35,515 nt of DNA. It comes from an uncultured Burkholderiales bacterium. GTDB lineage: Bacteria; Pseudomonadota; Gammaproteobacteria; Burkholderiales; Burkholderiaceae_A. The notes beneath the pieces are model-generated. The model was not told the DNA's origin, did not search any database, and saw only the letters and a program-made list of their open reading frames with translations. The stretch lies in NCBI GenBank assembly GCA_937864175.1, contig CALMJH010000040.1, forward strand, positions 1 through 35,515, written 5' to 3'. Within the stretch, counting starts at the first letter, position 1; each line of letters begins with the position of its first letter. The position numbers were made by a program, and so were the translations under genes. This document shows positions 1-9,143 of this stretch, piece after piece.

Positions 1-41
1 AGGGAAGAAGCAAGGGCTACAGCGAGGAGTGTCTTTTTCAT
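1..41 (-). CDS. N-terminus of a secreted protein (partial, runs off left edge)
   Basis: Read leftwards from an ATG at 39-41, the visible 13 codons give MKKTLLAVALASS. Two lysines followed by a hydrophobic stretch are the start of a Sec signal peptide, so the product is probably periplasmic or outer-membrane. The rest lies outside the window. The start is supported by a sigma-54-type promoter about 27 bases upstream of the leader. In many Burkholderiales a TorF-type putative porin followed by glnK and amtB sits next to ubiK and comM. That identity is an inference from neighbourhood and regulation and cannot be shown from 13 residues. Confidence 0.6.
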   Translation of the reverse strand, partial: MKKTLLAVALASS

Positions 42-78
42 TTTGTCTAGTCCCATAGAAGGTTGTGTTCACTCCAAC

Positions 79-95
79 AGCGAAAGCCGTGCCAA
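79..95 (-). promoter_or_regulatory. Sigma-54 (-24/-12) promoter for the leftward secreted-protein gene
   Basis: On the minus strand the bases read TTGGCACGGCTTTCGCT. The sigma-54 consensus is TGGCACG, four free bases, then TTGC and A or T. Only one core position differs (TCGC instead of TTGC), and the GG and GC elements have the required spacing. The predicted transcription start is near base 68, leaving a 26-base leader before the ATG at 41. Such promoters are silent without an enhancer-binding activator such as NtrC. Confidence 0.65.
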
Positions 96-125
96 CTCTT
101 TTTTGGGTGTAAACCCCGGTTTTAG

Positions 126-145
126 GGCCTCACGAGGCCGTTTTT
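126..145 (+). other. Short hairpin followed by five T (possible weak terminator)
   Basis: GGCCTC (126-131) and GAGGCC (134-139) are perfectly complementary, with a small loop, and are followed by GTTTTT on the plus strand. It resembles a short intrinsic terminator, but the stem is only five or six pairs and no known plus-strand gene ends here. It lies between the candidate NtrC site and the sigma-54 promoter. Confidence 0.25.
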
Positions 146-166
146 GCGCTGTTGTGGTGAGGCCCC

Positions 167-181
167 GCACCGATTTGGGGC
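167..181. promoter_or_regulatory. Candidate NtrC binding site
   Basis: The bases read GCACCGATTTGGGGC. This has the NtrC architecture GCACC, five bases, GGTGC, with one mismatch in the right half. Its centre (base 174) is about 106 bases upstream of the predicted sigma-54 start at base 68, close to the -108 position of a known E. coli glnA NtrC site. A weaker GCAC half-site follows at 202-205. Binding is inferred from sequence only. Confidence 0.45.
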
Positions 182-270
182 GATCCGTGAGCAGTTGTGA
201 GGCACGGGGGTGATTCGCCCCCCACCTGACCAAGGTGTTTGGAAATCGGGCGACATGCTAGATTTAGGCC

Positions 271-531
271 ATGGTCAACTTCACAAAGCCCGAACTCCCC
301 CCCGTCTTTTCAGACCTGCAGAAAAAGGTGGGGGACCTCATGGCCTCGGCCCCAACTGCCGAGGTAGAGCGCCATCTCAAACAGGCCCTCTCGGCGGCCC
401 TCTCTCGACTTGATCTGGTTTCTCGCGAGGAGTTTGAGCAGCAGCAGGTTGCGTTGGCCAGGGCACAGGCCCAGCTCACGTCTCTGGAAGACCGCCTGGC
501 CGAACTCCAGTCTTCGGCCAAATCCAGTTAA
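271..531 (+). CDS. ubiK: UbiK ubiquinone biosynthesis accessory factor (YqiC/BMFP family)
   Basis: The 86-residue product matches the small BMFP family in size and layout. An amphipathic N-terminal helix (about residues 12-45) is followed by a coiled coil rich in Glu, Gln, Leu and Ala (about 48-84). UbiK homologues assist assembly of the aerobic ubiquinone biosynthetic complex, working with UbiJ at the lipid interface. The ATG at 271 gives the canonical length; its ribosome site is poor. comM follows 55 bases later on the same strand, a common order in Burkholderiales. Another gene of this pathway, ubiB, lies far away in this window at 30354-31955. Confidence 0.85.
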   Translation: MVNFTKPELPPVFSDLQKKVGDLMASAPTAEVERHLKQALSAALSRLDLVSREEFEQQQVALARAQAQLTSLEDRLAELQSSAKSS

Positions 532-586
532 GTCTCGCCCGGCTGGTCGATAGCCCTCTGGGGGTGGTCTGCTCAGACTGCCGCGC

Positions 587-2179
587 ATGTCTATTGCCAT
601 TGCCTATTCCAAAAGCCTCACCGGCCTGCAGACCGTCGATGTCCGAGTAGAGGCAGACCTGGCCAATGGCCTGCCCAATTTCTCAATCGTTGGGCTGCCC
701 AGCACCGCGGTTCGTGAGGCCCGCGAGCGGGTTCGGGCGGCCATCCAAAATGCTGGCTTTGAATTCCCGGCCCGTCGCGTCACGGTCAATCTCGCGCCGG
801 CCGACCTTCCTAAAGACTCCGGGCGGTTTGACCTGGCCATTGCCCTGGCTATCCTGGCGGCCGCCCGGCACCTGCCCGCCCAGTGCCTTGCAGACAAGGT
901 CTTTGCGGCGGAACTCTCCTTAACTGGTGAATTGCTGGCGATTCGGGCGGGGTTTGCATGGGGCCTGTCGGCATTAAAAGACCCGCGCCCAGCCTTGTTT
1001 GTGCTGCCCAAGGCCAATGGCCCAGAGCTTGCCCTGCTGGGGCAAACCCCTCGCCTGGTCTGTGCCAGCACGCTGCGGGAGGTCCATCAGCAACTCACTC
1101 ACCCAGGCGCCTCCTGGCCAAGCCTCTATGACTGGGTTCAGCAACACAGTGGGGCTCAGCCCACGGCCCCGGAGACTGTCGGCCCACGAAAACCCGGCCC
1201 CCTGTCGTCCAAACCCAGAGACCCCTGGTCAGAGGTGCTGGGCCAGGCCCAGGCCAAACGCGCAGCCACGGTTGCCGCGGCTGGGGGCCACAGTCTGCTG
1301 CTCTTTGGTCCGCCGGGAATCGGCAAATCGATGATTGCCAGCCGCCTCACCAGCCTTATGCCTGCCTTGGACCACCAGCAGTCTTCAGAGTTGGCCGCTA
1401 TTCAGAGTCTAGACGGCCAGCCAGTTGATCTGGGCTGGTCTTTGCCGCCTTACCGAGCCCCACACCACAGCACACCGGCCCGAGCCATTGTGGGCGGTGG
1501 AACACCCATCCGTCCCGGAGAGGTTTCGCTGGCCCATCATGGCGTCTTGTTTTTGGACGAGCTGCCGGAGTTTTCTCGGGATGCACTAGAAGCACTTCGA
1601 GAGCCCCTGGAGACTGGCGAAATCCGCATCTCGCGCGTCCGTGATCGCCTGGTCTTGCCGGCCCGGCCGTTGATGGTGGCAGCGATGAACCCATGTCCCT
1701 GTGGGTACTACGGCGTCCTGCAGGCAGCACGGAGATGCCGATGCACCCCGGAGCAGGTTGTTCGTTACCGAGCCCGACTCTCGGGCCCACTCTTGGACCG
1801 CTTCGACCTGGTCGTCAGCATGGATGTGCCAGATCTGCAGGCCACTGCCAGTGGCACAGGCCAAAACAACACCCAGACCATGGCCGAGTCGGTCTTGAAG
1901 GCCCGTCATTGGGCACGCCACCGTCAGCAGGGCGTCAATGCAAGCCTGTCTCGTCAGACACTAGAAGACCTGGGCGTCATCAGCCCAGCCGCAGACACCC
2001 TGCTCAACCAGGTGGCCCGTCAGAGGGCCTGGAGTGCTCGGGTCGTCGACCGACTTCGACGCGTCGCGTTGACCGTGGCAGACCTGGACGACAGTGGCTT
2101 CGTCTCAGACCTGCACATGGCCCAGGCTATTGACTTGCGTCGTGCGCTCGACCTGCCCGATGCCTTGGCTCACGAATAA
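587..2179 (+). CDS. comM: ComM: AAA+ branch-migration helicase of natural transformation
   Basis: The 530-residue protein has the full ComM/Mg-chelatase-like layout. An N-terminal ChlI-type domain (about residues 20-140) is followed by an AAA+ core with Walker A GPPGIGKS at 241-248, Walker B VLFLDE near 320-325 and the SGPLLDRFDL arginine-finger segment near 399-408. A cysteine-rich insert (NPCPCG at 368-373 and CRC at 384-386) is typical of the family. A C-terminal Mg-chelatase domain ends the protein. ComM helicases drive branch migration during integration of incoming single-stranded DNA. The gene is also present in species not known to be transformable, so it does not prove competence. 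There is no strong ribosome site before the ATG. The 3' end overlaps the convergent transporter by 53 bases. Confidence 0.93.
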   Translation: MSIAIAYSKSLTGLQTVDVRVEADLANGLPNFSIVGLPSTAVREARERVRAAIQNAGFEFPARRVTVNLAPADLPKDSGRFDLAIALAILAAARHLPAQCLADKVFAAELSLTGELLAIRAGFAWGLSALKDPRPALFVLPKANGPELALLGQTPRLVCASTLREVHQQLTHPGASWPSLYDWVQQHSGAQPTAPETVGPRKPGPLSSKPRDPWSEVLGQAQAKRAATVAAAGGHSLLLFGPPGIGKSMIASRLTSLMPALDHQQSSELAAIQSLDGQPVDLGWSLPPYRAPHHSTPARAIVGGGTPIRPGEVSLAHHGVLFLDELPEFSRDALEALREPLETGEIRISRVRDRLVLPARPLMVAAMNPCPCGYYGVLQAARRCRCTPEQVVRYRARLSGPLLDRFDLVVSMDVPDLQATASGTGQNNTQTMAESVLKARHWARHRQQGVNASLSRQTLEDLGVISPAADTLLNQVARQRAWSARVVDRLRRVALTVADLDDSGFVSDLHMAQAIDLRRALDLPDALAHE

Positions 2180-3368
2180 GCCAGACCAGCGAGACCACCT
2201 GCAAGATCACCCAGACGCCCAGCGCAAGACGCATGGCATCGGCGCTGGAAAAGCCCAGCCCGCCAAATCCATCGATGAGCAGTCCAATGCCCCACTGGAC
2301 TCCGAAGGCACCGATAAAGATAAGGAAGTTAAAACTGGTGGTCGCTCGCGCCGACAAGGAGAGGTCAAAGGCACTGGCAAACCGTGTGTAGCCCACTGTG
2401 GTGACACCGGCTGCTAAAAAAGCCAGGCTCCAGCCCATCAGAGGATCTGGCCAGAGGCCCAGCACTGCACTCCCACTAAAGACGGCCATGGCCGCCAAGC
2501 CCCAGTGCATGGCCTGGTTCAGGCTGACCCCGCGCTGATTGAGGTGATTGGCCAATGCCGCCATGCCCATGTGGGCCACCATAATCACCGCGGTCATGAC
2601 AAAGAGACTGTTGGCTGCCTGACTCGGGGACTGTCCCTCTATCACCGTGAACCACGGCCCAAGCCATAGTCCGTGCAGCGCCAGAAACCCCCCGTAGGTC
2701 AGCACCCCAAATGGCAGCATTCGTAAAAACTCCGGGTGACTCACGATGGTTCTTAGTCCCCGCAGGGCGTCGGCCCAGAGCGTCTGTCCGCGGGCATCTG
2801 GCACTGGCAAAGACGGAAGCCCAAAGGCAATGCACAGCCAGACCACGACAAACAGAATGGTGAGAACACCGAAGACGCCGCGCCAGTCGGTCATCGACAA
2901 GAGCCACTCCACTGGCACTGTCGCAGCCAGGGCCCCAACCGAACCGATGACCAGCATGGTGGAGGCCAGAGGCGCCTGGAGTCGTTCTTCAAAACACATA
3001 CGGTAGGCCTTGTAGGAGGCCATGAGACAGGCGGAGACTCCCAGGCCAATCAGAGCCCGGCCCATCCAAAGCATCCAGAAACTCTCTGCCTGCGCACTAA
3101 TGGCGCAGCCTGCGATGGCGGCCAGAAGCAGGCTTGCTTCGACCCGCCGCGGACCATACCGATCCAGCAAAACGCCCAGTGGAATCTGCATGGCCGCAAA
3201 CGACAAAAAATAAGCACTGGCCAGAAGGCCCAGATCAGCGGCCGACAAGCCAAGAGACTCCACCAGCTCGGGCGCCAGGACTGCATTGATGGTCCGCAAG
3301 GCATAGGACATGGCATAGGCCAGACCAAAGGGCCAGACCAGCGCCCAGACCGAGGGCTTAGAGGCCAA
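2127..3368 (-). CDS. MFS transporter
   Basis: The 413-residue protein has about twelve hydrophobic segments. It carries a motif-A-like loop between helices 2 and 3 (LLDRYGPRRVE, near residues 67-77), which marks the major facilitator superfamily. The substrate cannot be told from sequence. The start is taken as a TTG at 3366-3368, because the first hydrophobic segment begins within a few residues of it; the next ATG, at codon 20, would cut into that helix. The start overlaps the end of the upstream lipoprotein gene by 11 bases, so the two are probably translationally coupled. The 3' end overlaps comM on the opposite strand. Confidence 0.8.
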   Translation of the reverse strand: MASKPSVWALVWPFGLAYAMSYALRTINAVLAPELVESLGLSAADLGLLASAYFLSFAAMQIPLGVLLDRYGPRRVEASLLLAAIAGCAISAQAESFWMLWMGRALIGLGVSACLMASYKAYRMCFEERLQAPLASTMLVIGSVGALAATVPVEWLLSMTDWRGVFGVLTILFVVVWLCIAFGLPSLPVPDARGQTLWADALRGLRTIVSHPEFLRMLPFGVLTYGGFLALHGLWLGPWFTVIEGQSPSQAANSLFVMTAVIMVAHMGMAALANHLNQRGVSLNQAMHWGLAAMAVFSGSAVLGLWPDPLMGWSLAFLAAGVTTVGYTRFASAFDLSLSARATTSFNFLIFIGAFGVQWGIGLLIDGFGGLGFSSADAMRLALGVWVILQVVSLVWLIREPRHRAGRAHDASQ

Positions 3369-3918
3369 GCTTCAGGCTCTCAAGAAACTGGGCTGCCGCC
3401 TCTTCGTTAAAGTCAGCAACAGGGCCTGCCGAAATCACCTCGATCACTTGGTTCTGGTGAACAAACGAGACCATCTGAAGCCTGGCTGCAACCGGTGCAG
3501 CATCTGGCTTGAGGGTCATCTGTCCCGTCGCCACCAGGCTGCGTCCGTTGGGCAGTGGGCTGGTCTGCGTGATTCGCCCCTGAAGGTTCTGAACTCTGCT
3601 GGCCTGAAGGGCCTCGAGCAGCTGCATTAGTTGGGGGCCCTTGGCGGTCTGGTCCAGTCGACCAACCCCGACACTAAACGTCTGCTCCCCAATGCGCACG
3701 GCGCGAAGGGACAAGACCACTGCGGCGGGCCCACCGGGCAGGCTCATCTGGATGGTTCGTTCCACCTTTGCGGGCTTGCCTGGAAAGGTGGCCTGCCAGT
3801 CCTGCGCCTCGTCCGAGAGGGTCCGCCAGTCGTATGTTGGGGAGCAGCCCACAACCAGCCCGAGAAGGCTGGCCAGAAGAAAACCCATGAACAAACGCAA
3901 TGAGAGGCCTGCTTGCAT
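3358..3918 (-). CDS. Small conserved lipoprotein of unknown function
   Basis: From the ATG at 3916-3918 the product has 186 residues. It begins with a charged stub and a hydrophobic stretch ending in a lipobox-like LVVGC (Cys about residue 25), so it is probably a lipidated envelope protein. The mature part is a single soluble domain of about 160 residues with no motif I can name. I chose this start over an ATG 87 bases upstream because AGGG lies 6-9 bases before it and it places the signal peptide at the N-terminus. It is read into the MFS gene and diverges from the DUF1840 gene across 33 bases. Function is unknown. Confidence 0.7.
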   Translation of the reverse strand: MQAGLSLRLFMGFLLASLLGLVVGCSPTYDWRTLSDEAQDWQATFPGKPAKVERTIQMSLPGGPAAVVLSLRAVRIGEQTFSVGVGRLDQTAKGPQLMQLLEALQASRVQNLQGRITQTSPLPNGRSLVATGQMTLKPDAAPVAARLQMVSFVHQNQVIEVISAGPVADFNEEAAAQFLESLKLGL

Positions 3919-3951
3919 AATGACCCTAGAAGATCTTTGGAGTGTATCGCG

Positions 3952-4290
3952 ATGATTCGTTTCATGAGCAAGGCTGCGGCCTCTTTCATCATGTTTGATG
4001 ACCATGCCAAGGCGGTCCTCGAGGCGGCTGGCGACGACTGGGCCTACCCAGGTATCTGGCGGGTTGAGCGGCTAGCGGAGATTCTCCAGACACTCACGGC
4101 CGTCTCGGCGGCATCTGCGCAGCGGGCCCAACAGGCAGAGCGGACGGCTTGGACCCAGGCCATAGAAGACGGGGCAGAGCCAGGGGCGTTTCCTGTGGGA
4201 TTTCATCAGCGACTCATGCCGGTCTTGGAGATGCTGCAGGCGGCCCAGGCGGCCGGCCAGCCCATTGTCTGGGAGCGCGAAGGGGCCTAA
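3952..4290 (+). CDS. DUF1840 family protein
   Basis: The 112-residue product starts MIRFMSKAAASFIMFDDHA, the typical opening of the DUF1840 family, which is found mainly in Betaproteobacteria. The middle (about residues 45-75) is an Ala/Gln-rich helix. No catalytic motif is visible and the family has no established function. The ATG at 3952 is preferred over an upstream TTG because GGAG lies nine bases before it and family members begin at this point. It diverges from the lipoprotein gene and converges on metH after 27 bases. Confidence 0.75.
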   Translation: MIRFMSKAAASFIMFDDHAKAVLEAAGDDWAYPGIWRVERLAEILQTLTAVSAASAQRAQQAERTAWTQAIEDGAEPGAFPVGFHQRLMPVLEMLQAAQAAGQPIVWEREGA

Positions 4291-4317
4291 TGCTGGGCTG
4301 CTGAGGTGATGAGGTGA

Positions 4318-7300
4318 TTAGGCCAGCAGGCTCGACAGCCGGCCCCGAGCCTCTTCTTCAGAGACTGCAGCCCGCGCGGCATAGTCCGCCAGCTGGTCCT
4401 GACCGATGGGCCCGACATTGAAGTACTGGGCCTCTGGCCGCCAGAGATAAAAGCCGCTGACTGCCGAGGCGGGCAGCATGGCCAGGTTCTCGGTCAGTGA
4501 CATGCCAATCTCGGCGGTGTTCATCAAGGCAAAGAGAGGCGCCTTCACGCTGTGGTCAGGGCAGGCGGGGTAGCCAGGCGCCGGTCGAATGCCTTGGTAC
4601 TTCTCGGCAATCAACTCGGGGTTGGTCAGCGACTCCTCTGGCTGGTAGGCCCAGAACTCCGTTCGCACCCGCTGGTGGAGGCGTTCTGCAAAAGACTCTG
4701 CAAGCCGGTCGGCCAGGGCCTTGACCAAGATGGCGTTGTAGTCGTCACCCTTTGCCTCGTAGTCACGGGCAAGCTGATCGGCACCGTGGACGCTAACGGC
4801 AAAACAACCCAAGTAATCCGGAACACCCTCGGAGACAGGGGCTAGGTAATCGGCCAGCGACTTGTTGGCCTCGCCGCTGGGCTTCTCGGTCTGCTGTCGC
4901 AGGCCGTGCCAGGTCAGCAGAGGCTGCGAGAGGGTCTCGTCTTGGTAGACGGTAATGTCCTCTGGGGCCGTGCGACGAGCAGGCAGCAAGACCAGCACCC
5001 CGTTGGCCGAGAGCCGACGGTCCTTGATGAGCTTGGCGAGCATCGCCTGGCCATCTGCAAAGACGTGCCTGGCCTGCTCGCCCACCACCTGGTCCTCTAG
5101 GATGGCTGGGTAAGGCCCGGCCAGATCCCAGGTCTGAAAGAACGGAGTCCAGTCGATGGTCTGGGCGAGTTCTTCTAGGGGATAGGACTTTAAGACCCGT
5201 CGACCCAGAGCCTTGGGCGTTGGGGCCGGTGTGTAGTTTACGGCCGGTGCATTGGCGCGTGCCTCGGCCAGCGAAAGCAGTCGACTGGATTGTTTGTTGG
5301 CATGCCGCTCACGCAGCTTGGCGTAGTCCTGCAAGACTTCACCCAGGTATTTGGTCTTCTGGTCTGCATCGCTGGTTAGAGACTGGGCCACTGGGACTGA
5401 ACGCGAGGCATCGGGCACCCAGATGACCGGTCCTGAGTAGTGGGGGGCAATCTTGACAGCGGTATGGACGCGAGAGGTGGTGGCCCCACCGATGAGCAGG
5501 GGGATCTGCCGACACCGGCACCACTCGTCTCGCTCCATCTCGCGGGCGACGGTGGCCATCTCTTCGAGGGATGGAGTGATCAGGCCCGACAGGCCAATGA
5601 TGTCGGCATTGTGCTCTTTGGCGGCCGCCAGAATCTGGGTGGCCGGCACCATCACGCCCAGGTTCACCACCTCAAAGTTATTGCACTGAAGGACCACGGA
5701 GACGATGTTTTTGCCAATGTCGTGCACATCGCCTTTGACGGTAGCCAAAATCATCTTGCCCTTGGCCTGGGTCTGGCCGCTGGCGGCTTGTTCGGCCTCG
5801 ATAAAGGGCACCAGGTGGGCCACGGCGGCCTTCATGACTCGGGCAGACTTCACCACCTGGGGCAGAAACATTTTGCCCTCTGCAAAGAGGTCGCCCACAA
5901 CGTTCATGCCACCCATCAGGGGCCCTTCAATGACCTCGATGGGCCGGCCACCGCGATCTGCCACCGCCTGCCGAACGGCCTCGGTGTCCTCCACGATGAA
6001 TTCAGTCAGGCCATGCACCAGCGCATGCTCGAGTCGTTTTTCAACCGGCAGCGTCCGCCAGGCCAGCTTCTCTTCGTCTTTTTTATCGCCCGCCTTCAGG
6101 GTGGCGGCGAAGTCGATCATGCGCTCGGTGGCATCCGGCCGACGGTCAAAGACAATGTCTTCAACATGCTCGCGCAGCTCAGGATTCAGGTCCTCATAGA
6201 CCCCAAGCTGACCAGCATTGACGATGCCCATGGTCATGCCGGCCTTGACGGCATGGTAGAGAAACACAGTATGAATAGCCTCGCGGGCGGGGTCATTGCC
6301 ACGGAACGAGAAACTTACATTGCTCACGCCCCCGGAGACTTTGGCATATGGCAGGTTCTCACGGATCCAGCTGGTGGCCTCGATAAAGTCGATGGCATAG
6401 CGGTTGTGTTCTTCAATGCCGGTGGCAATGGCAAAGATGTTGGGGTCGAAGATGATGTCTTCGGGCGGGAAGTCCACCGCCTGGCGCAGCAGATCATAGG
6501 CCCGCTGGCAGATGGCCTTGCGACGCTCAAGCGTGTCGGCCTGGCCTTTTTCATCAAAGGCCATCACCACGGCAGCGGCCCCGTATTGCTTGCAGAGCCG
6601 GGCCTGCCGCAGAAATTCGCGCTCGCCCTCTTTCAAGGAGATGGAATTGACAATCGCCTTGCCTTGCACGCACTTCAGGCCCGCCTCAATCACTTCCCAC
6701 TTTGACGAGTCAATCATGACCGGCACCCGAGAGATGTCGGGCTCGCTGGCAATGAGGTTGAGGAATCTCACCATGGCGGCCTTGGAGTCCAGCATGGCCT
6801 CGTCCATGTTGACGTCGATCACCTGGGCGCCATTTTCAACCTGCTGCCGGGCGACCTCTACGGCCTTGTCGAACTCACCATTCAGAATGAGCCGGGCAAA
6901 CATCTTTGAGCCAGTGACGTTGGTGCGCTCGCCGACGTTTACAAAAAAAGAGGTCTCGTCGATATTGAAAGGCTCAAGCCCCGAGAGCCGAGTCTTGACC
7001 CTTGGCTCTGCAATCACCCTGGGCCTGAAGGATTTCACCGCCTGGGCGATGGCTGCAATGTGTTCGGGGGTGGTGCCACAACAGCCACCCACCACATTCA
7101 CCCAGCCTGACTCGGCAAATTCTCTGAGAAAGCCTGAGGTGATGGGCGGAGTCTCATCAAAGCCCGTGGGGGCCATGGGGTTGGGCAGACCTGCATTTGG
7201 GTAGATGCAGATGGCCGTGTCAGCGAGCTTGGCAATCTCTTCAACATAGGGACGCATCAGGGCCGCACCCAGAGCACAGTTCAGGCCTACCGTGATGGGC

Positions 7301-8121
7301 TTGGCATGGCGAATGCTGTTCCAGAAGGCCTCAACAGTCTGGCCTGACAGAATACGGCCCGAGGCATCGGTGACCGTACCGGAGATCATGACGGGCCAGC
7401 GTTGGCCACGTTGCTCAAAGACCTGCTCAAGGGCAAAGATGGCCGCCTTTGCATTGAGGGTGTCAAAGATGGTCTCAATGAGCAGCAGGTCGACCCCTCC
7501 ATCCAAGAGAGCCTCTGCCTGGTCTTGATAAGCCTCGACCAATTCATCAAAGCAGATGTTGCGGGCGCCTGGGTCATTGACGTCCGGGGAGATCGAGGCC
7601 GTCCGTGGGGTGGGCCCAAGGGCGCCTGCGACAAAGCGCGGATGGTCGGGGGTCTGTATGGCATCTCTGGCCTCACAGGCCAGGCGGGCCGAGGCCAGGT
7701 TCATCTCCCGAACCAGGGGGGCCAGTCGATAGTCTTCCTGGGCGATGGTGGTGGCGCCGAAGGTATTGGTCTCGATGATGTCGGCACCGGCCGCCAGATA
7801 CTGACGATGAATCTGGGCGATGACGCCAGGCTGAGTAAGGGACAAGAGCTCGTTGTTGCCTTTGACATCGATGCCCTTGGCGATGGCGGCCAGCAGCGTC
7901 TCTTGGGCTGCCCCCACCAGAGCCTGAGCCTCTGGTCCGGATTCGCCCCGGTAGTCCGATTCGCTCAGCCGGTACTGCTGAATCATGGTGCCCATGGCAC
8001 CGTCGATAATCAGGATGCGATTGGCCAGGCCCTGCCGAAGGGCCTTAAAGCTGGGCGCTTCTAAGAGTGCAGCAGACGGGGCTGAGGAGTCCGACAGGTC
8101 GGTAGGGTGGGCGGCGTTCAA
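4318..8121 (-). CDS. metH: Cobalamin-dependent methionine synthase MetH (full length)
   Basis: The 1267-residue protein holds all four MetH modules in one chain. The homocysteine domain (about 25-365) has zinc ligands Cys282 in GLNCALG and Cys347/Cys348 in GGCCG. The methyl-tetrahydrofolate domain begins near 390 with [13 protein letters not shown]. The cap and B12 domains (about 690-935) carry DVHDIG with the cobalt-binding His800. The AdoMet reactivation domain (about 960-1267) carries [12 protein letters not shown] at 1179-1190. It transfers a methyl group from 5-methyltetrahydrofolate to homocysteine in the cytoplasm. Some Betaproteobacteria split this gene in two; here it is intact. The only usable start is a TTG at 8119-8121. 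The MBL-fold gene lies 35 bases upstream on the same strand. Confidence 0.97.
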   Translation of the reverse strand: MNAAHPTDLSDSSAPSAALLEAPSFKALRQGLANRILIIDGAMGTMIQQYRLSESDYRGESGPEAQALVGAAQETLLAAIAKGIDVKGNNELLSLTQPGVIAQIHRQYLAAGADIIETNTFGATTIAQEDYRLAPLVREMNLASARLACEARDAIQTPDHPRFVAGALGPTPRTASISPDVNDPGARNICFDELVEAYQDQAEALLDGGVDLLLIETIFDTLNAKAAIFALEQVFEQRGQRWPVMISGTVTDASGRILSGQTVEAFWNSIRHAKPITVGLNCALGAALMRPYVEEIAKLADTAICIYPNAGLPNPMAPTGFDETPPITSGFLREFAESGWVNVVGGCCGTTPEHIAAIAQAVKSFRPRVIAEPRVKTRLSGLEPFNIDETSFFVNVGERTNVTGSKMFARLILNGEFDKAVEVARQQVENGAQVIDVNMDEAMLDSKAAMVRFLNLIASEPDISRVPVMIDSSKWEVIEAGLKCVQGKAIVNSISLKEGEREFLRQARLCKQYGAAAVVMAFDEKGQADTLERRKAICQRAYDLLRQAVDFPPEDIIFDPNIFAIATGIEEHNRYAIDFIEATSWIRENLPYAKVSGGVSNVSFSFRGNDPAREAIHTVFLYHAVKAGMTMGIVNAGQLGVYEDLNPELREHVEDIVFDRRPDATERMIDFAATLKAGDKKDEEKLAWRTLPVEKRLEHALVHGLTEFIVEDTEAVRQAVADRGGRPIEVIEGPLMGGMNVVGDLFAEGKMFLPQVVKSARVMKAAVAHLVPFIEAEQAASGQTQAKGKMILATVKGDVHDIGKNIVSVVLQCNNFEVVNLGVMVPATQILAAAKEHNADIIGLSGLITPSLEEMATVAREMERDEWCRCRQIPLLIGGATTSRVHTAVKIAPHYSGPVIWVPDASRSVPVAQSLTSDADQKTKYLGEVLQDYAKLRERHANKQSSRLLSLAEARANAPAVNYTPAPTPKALGRRVLKSYPLEELAQTIDWTPFFQTWDLAGPYPAILEDQVVGEQARHVFADGQAMLAKLIKDRRLSANGVLVLLPARRTAPEDITVYQDETLSQPLLTWHGLRQQTEKPSGEANKSLADYLAPVSEGVPDYLGCFAVSVHGADQLARDYEAKGDDYNAILVKALADRLAESFAERLHQRVRTEFWAYQPEESLTNPELIAEKYQGIRPAPGYPACPDHSVKAPLFALMNTAEIGMSLTENLAMLPASAVSGFYLWRPEAQYFNVGPIGQDQLADYAARAAVSEEEARGRLSSLLA

Positions 8122-8156
8122 GCCCGCAATTATAGAGAAGCCGGCGGCCCGAAACC

Positions 8157-9143
8157 CTACTGGGCCTCAAGGCTGTCTAGCCAGCAGACCAGGCCGTCGG
8201 CATTGAGCCGCAGGTCGAGATCCAAGACCTGGCGTAGCTGCTGGTCGTCCATCTGGACCCCCATGGCCCGGGCCTCGGCAAACATCATGGTCTGAAGATC
8301 TGCCTCGATGGCTTTTGACCGTTCTGCGCCCAGGTGACCATGCCGTTGGGCAATGGCGGCATACCGGTCAATCTGGCCCAGCATAAATTCACCAGCCTGC
8401 CGGACGTTTCGAATCTGGGAATAGTGGGTCAGATAGACCGCTGGTGCATCGCTGTTCATCACGCGGCGCACCGACGCCTGATGACTTGGAGGGTCAAACT
8501 GGCTGGGTGACGAGGTGACAAAGACATAGGGACCCTGAGCCGTATCGAGCTCTCGGTAAGAGATGCCATAGGTGTCCCCTGTGAAGAGGCCCCCGGTCTT
8601 GGTGTCTCGAATAAAGACATGGTGGCGGGCATGACCAGGAGCATCCCAGAACTCCAGGACACGGCCCGCCAGGTTGACCGTTGCGCCCTCTGGCGTCTCG
8701 AAGATGCGATCGGCCGCAATGGGCTCCAGGCTGCCGTACTCGCGCACAGCCATCTCTTCACCGTAGACCTGCAGGACCGCCGCCCAGAGTCTGCTTGGGT
8801 CGACCATGTGACGGGCTCCGCGTGGATGCACCGTCAACTGGGCATTGGGACAACGCTTCATGAGTTCTCCCGCACCACCGGCATGGTCCAGATGAACGTG
8901 GGTCAAGACCACGTAGTCAACGGATTCTGGGCCCAGCCCTAGCGTCTTGAGTGCCGCGAGAGTGCGGTCCACAGCGTACTTGGTCGAGGTGTCGATGATG
9001 GCGACGCGGCCCCTCTCAACAACGAAGTGAACGGCATCAAACTCATCGCGGACATAGCCCGAGTCGATTGCAAAGATGCCATCTTGAAAATCTCTCAGGC
9101 CGGCGGTGGGCTGGGCAAAGCTTTGATGGTGATGGTGGGTCAT
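8157..9143 (-). CDS. Metallo-beta-lactamase-fold hydrolase
   Basis: The 328-residue protein carries the binuclear metal motif [10 protein letters not shown] (His82, His84, Asp86, His87). Further ligands are placed as expected: His171 in APGHARHH, Asp190 in FTGDTYG and His240 in LTHYSQ. The HxHxDHAG form is shared with lactonases and other hydrolytic MBL enzymes, but the chain is longer than a typical acyl-homoserine lactonase and the substrate is unknown. The N-terminus has a natural run of four histidines (residues 3-6). The start overlaps the stop of the GMC oxidoreductase as ATGA, so the two proteins are probably made together and act in one pathway. metH follows after 35 bases. Confidence 0.82.
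   Translation of the reverse strand: MTHHHHQSFAQPTAGLRDFQDGIFAIDSGYVRDEFDAVHFVVERGRVAIIDTSTKYAVDRTLAALKTLGLGPESVDYVVLTHVHLDHAGGAGELMKRCPNAQLTVHPRGARHMVDPSRLWAAVLQVYGEEMAVREYGSLEPIAADRIFETPEGATVNLAGRVLEFWDAPGHARHHVFIRDTKTGGLFTGDTYGISYRELDTAQGPYVFVTSSPSQFDPPSHQASVRRVMNSDAPAVYLTHYSQIRNVRQAGEFMLGQIDRYAAIAQRHGHLGAERSKAIEADLQTMMFAEARAMGVQMDDQQLRQVLDLDLRLNADGLVCWLDSLEAQ

Noticed and set aside
4303-4318. Tandem GAGGTGAT repeat at the metH stop codon
   Set aside because: Two copies of an 8-mer in a 27-base gap carry little information, and no terminator structure is formed.
5440-6705. Long open frame (421 codons) antisense to metH
   Set aside because: It lies wholly opposite a clear MetH and has no recognisable motif; long antisense frames are expected in GC-rich genes with this codon use.
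8122-8156. Possible SAH or B12 riboswitch ahead of metH
   Set aside because: Only 35 bases separate metH from the upstream gene, too little for either aptamer.
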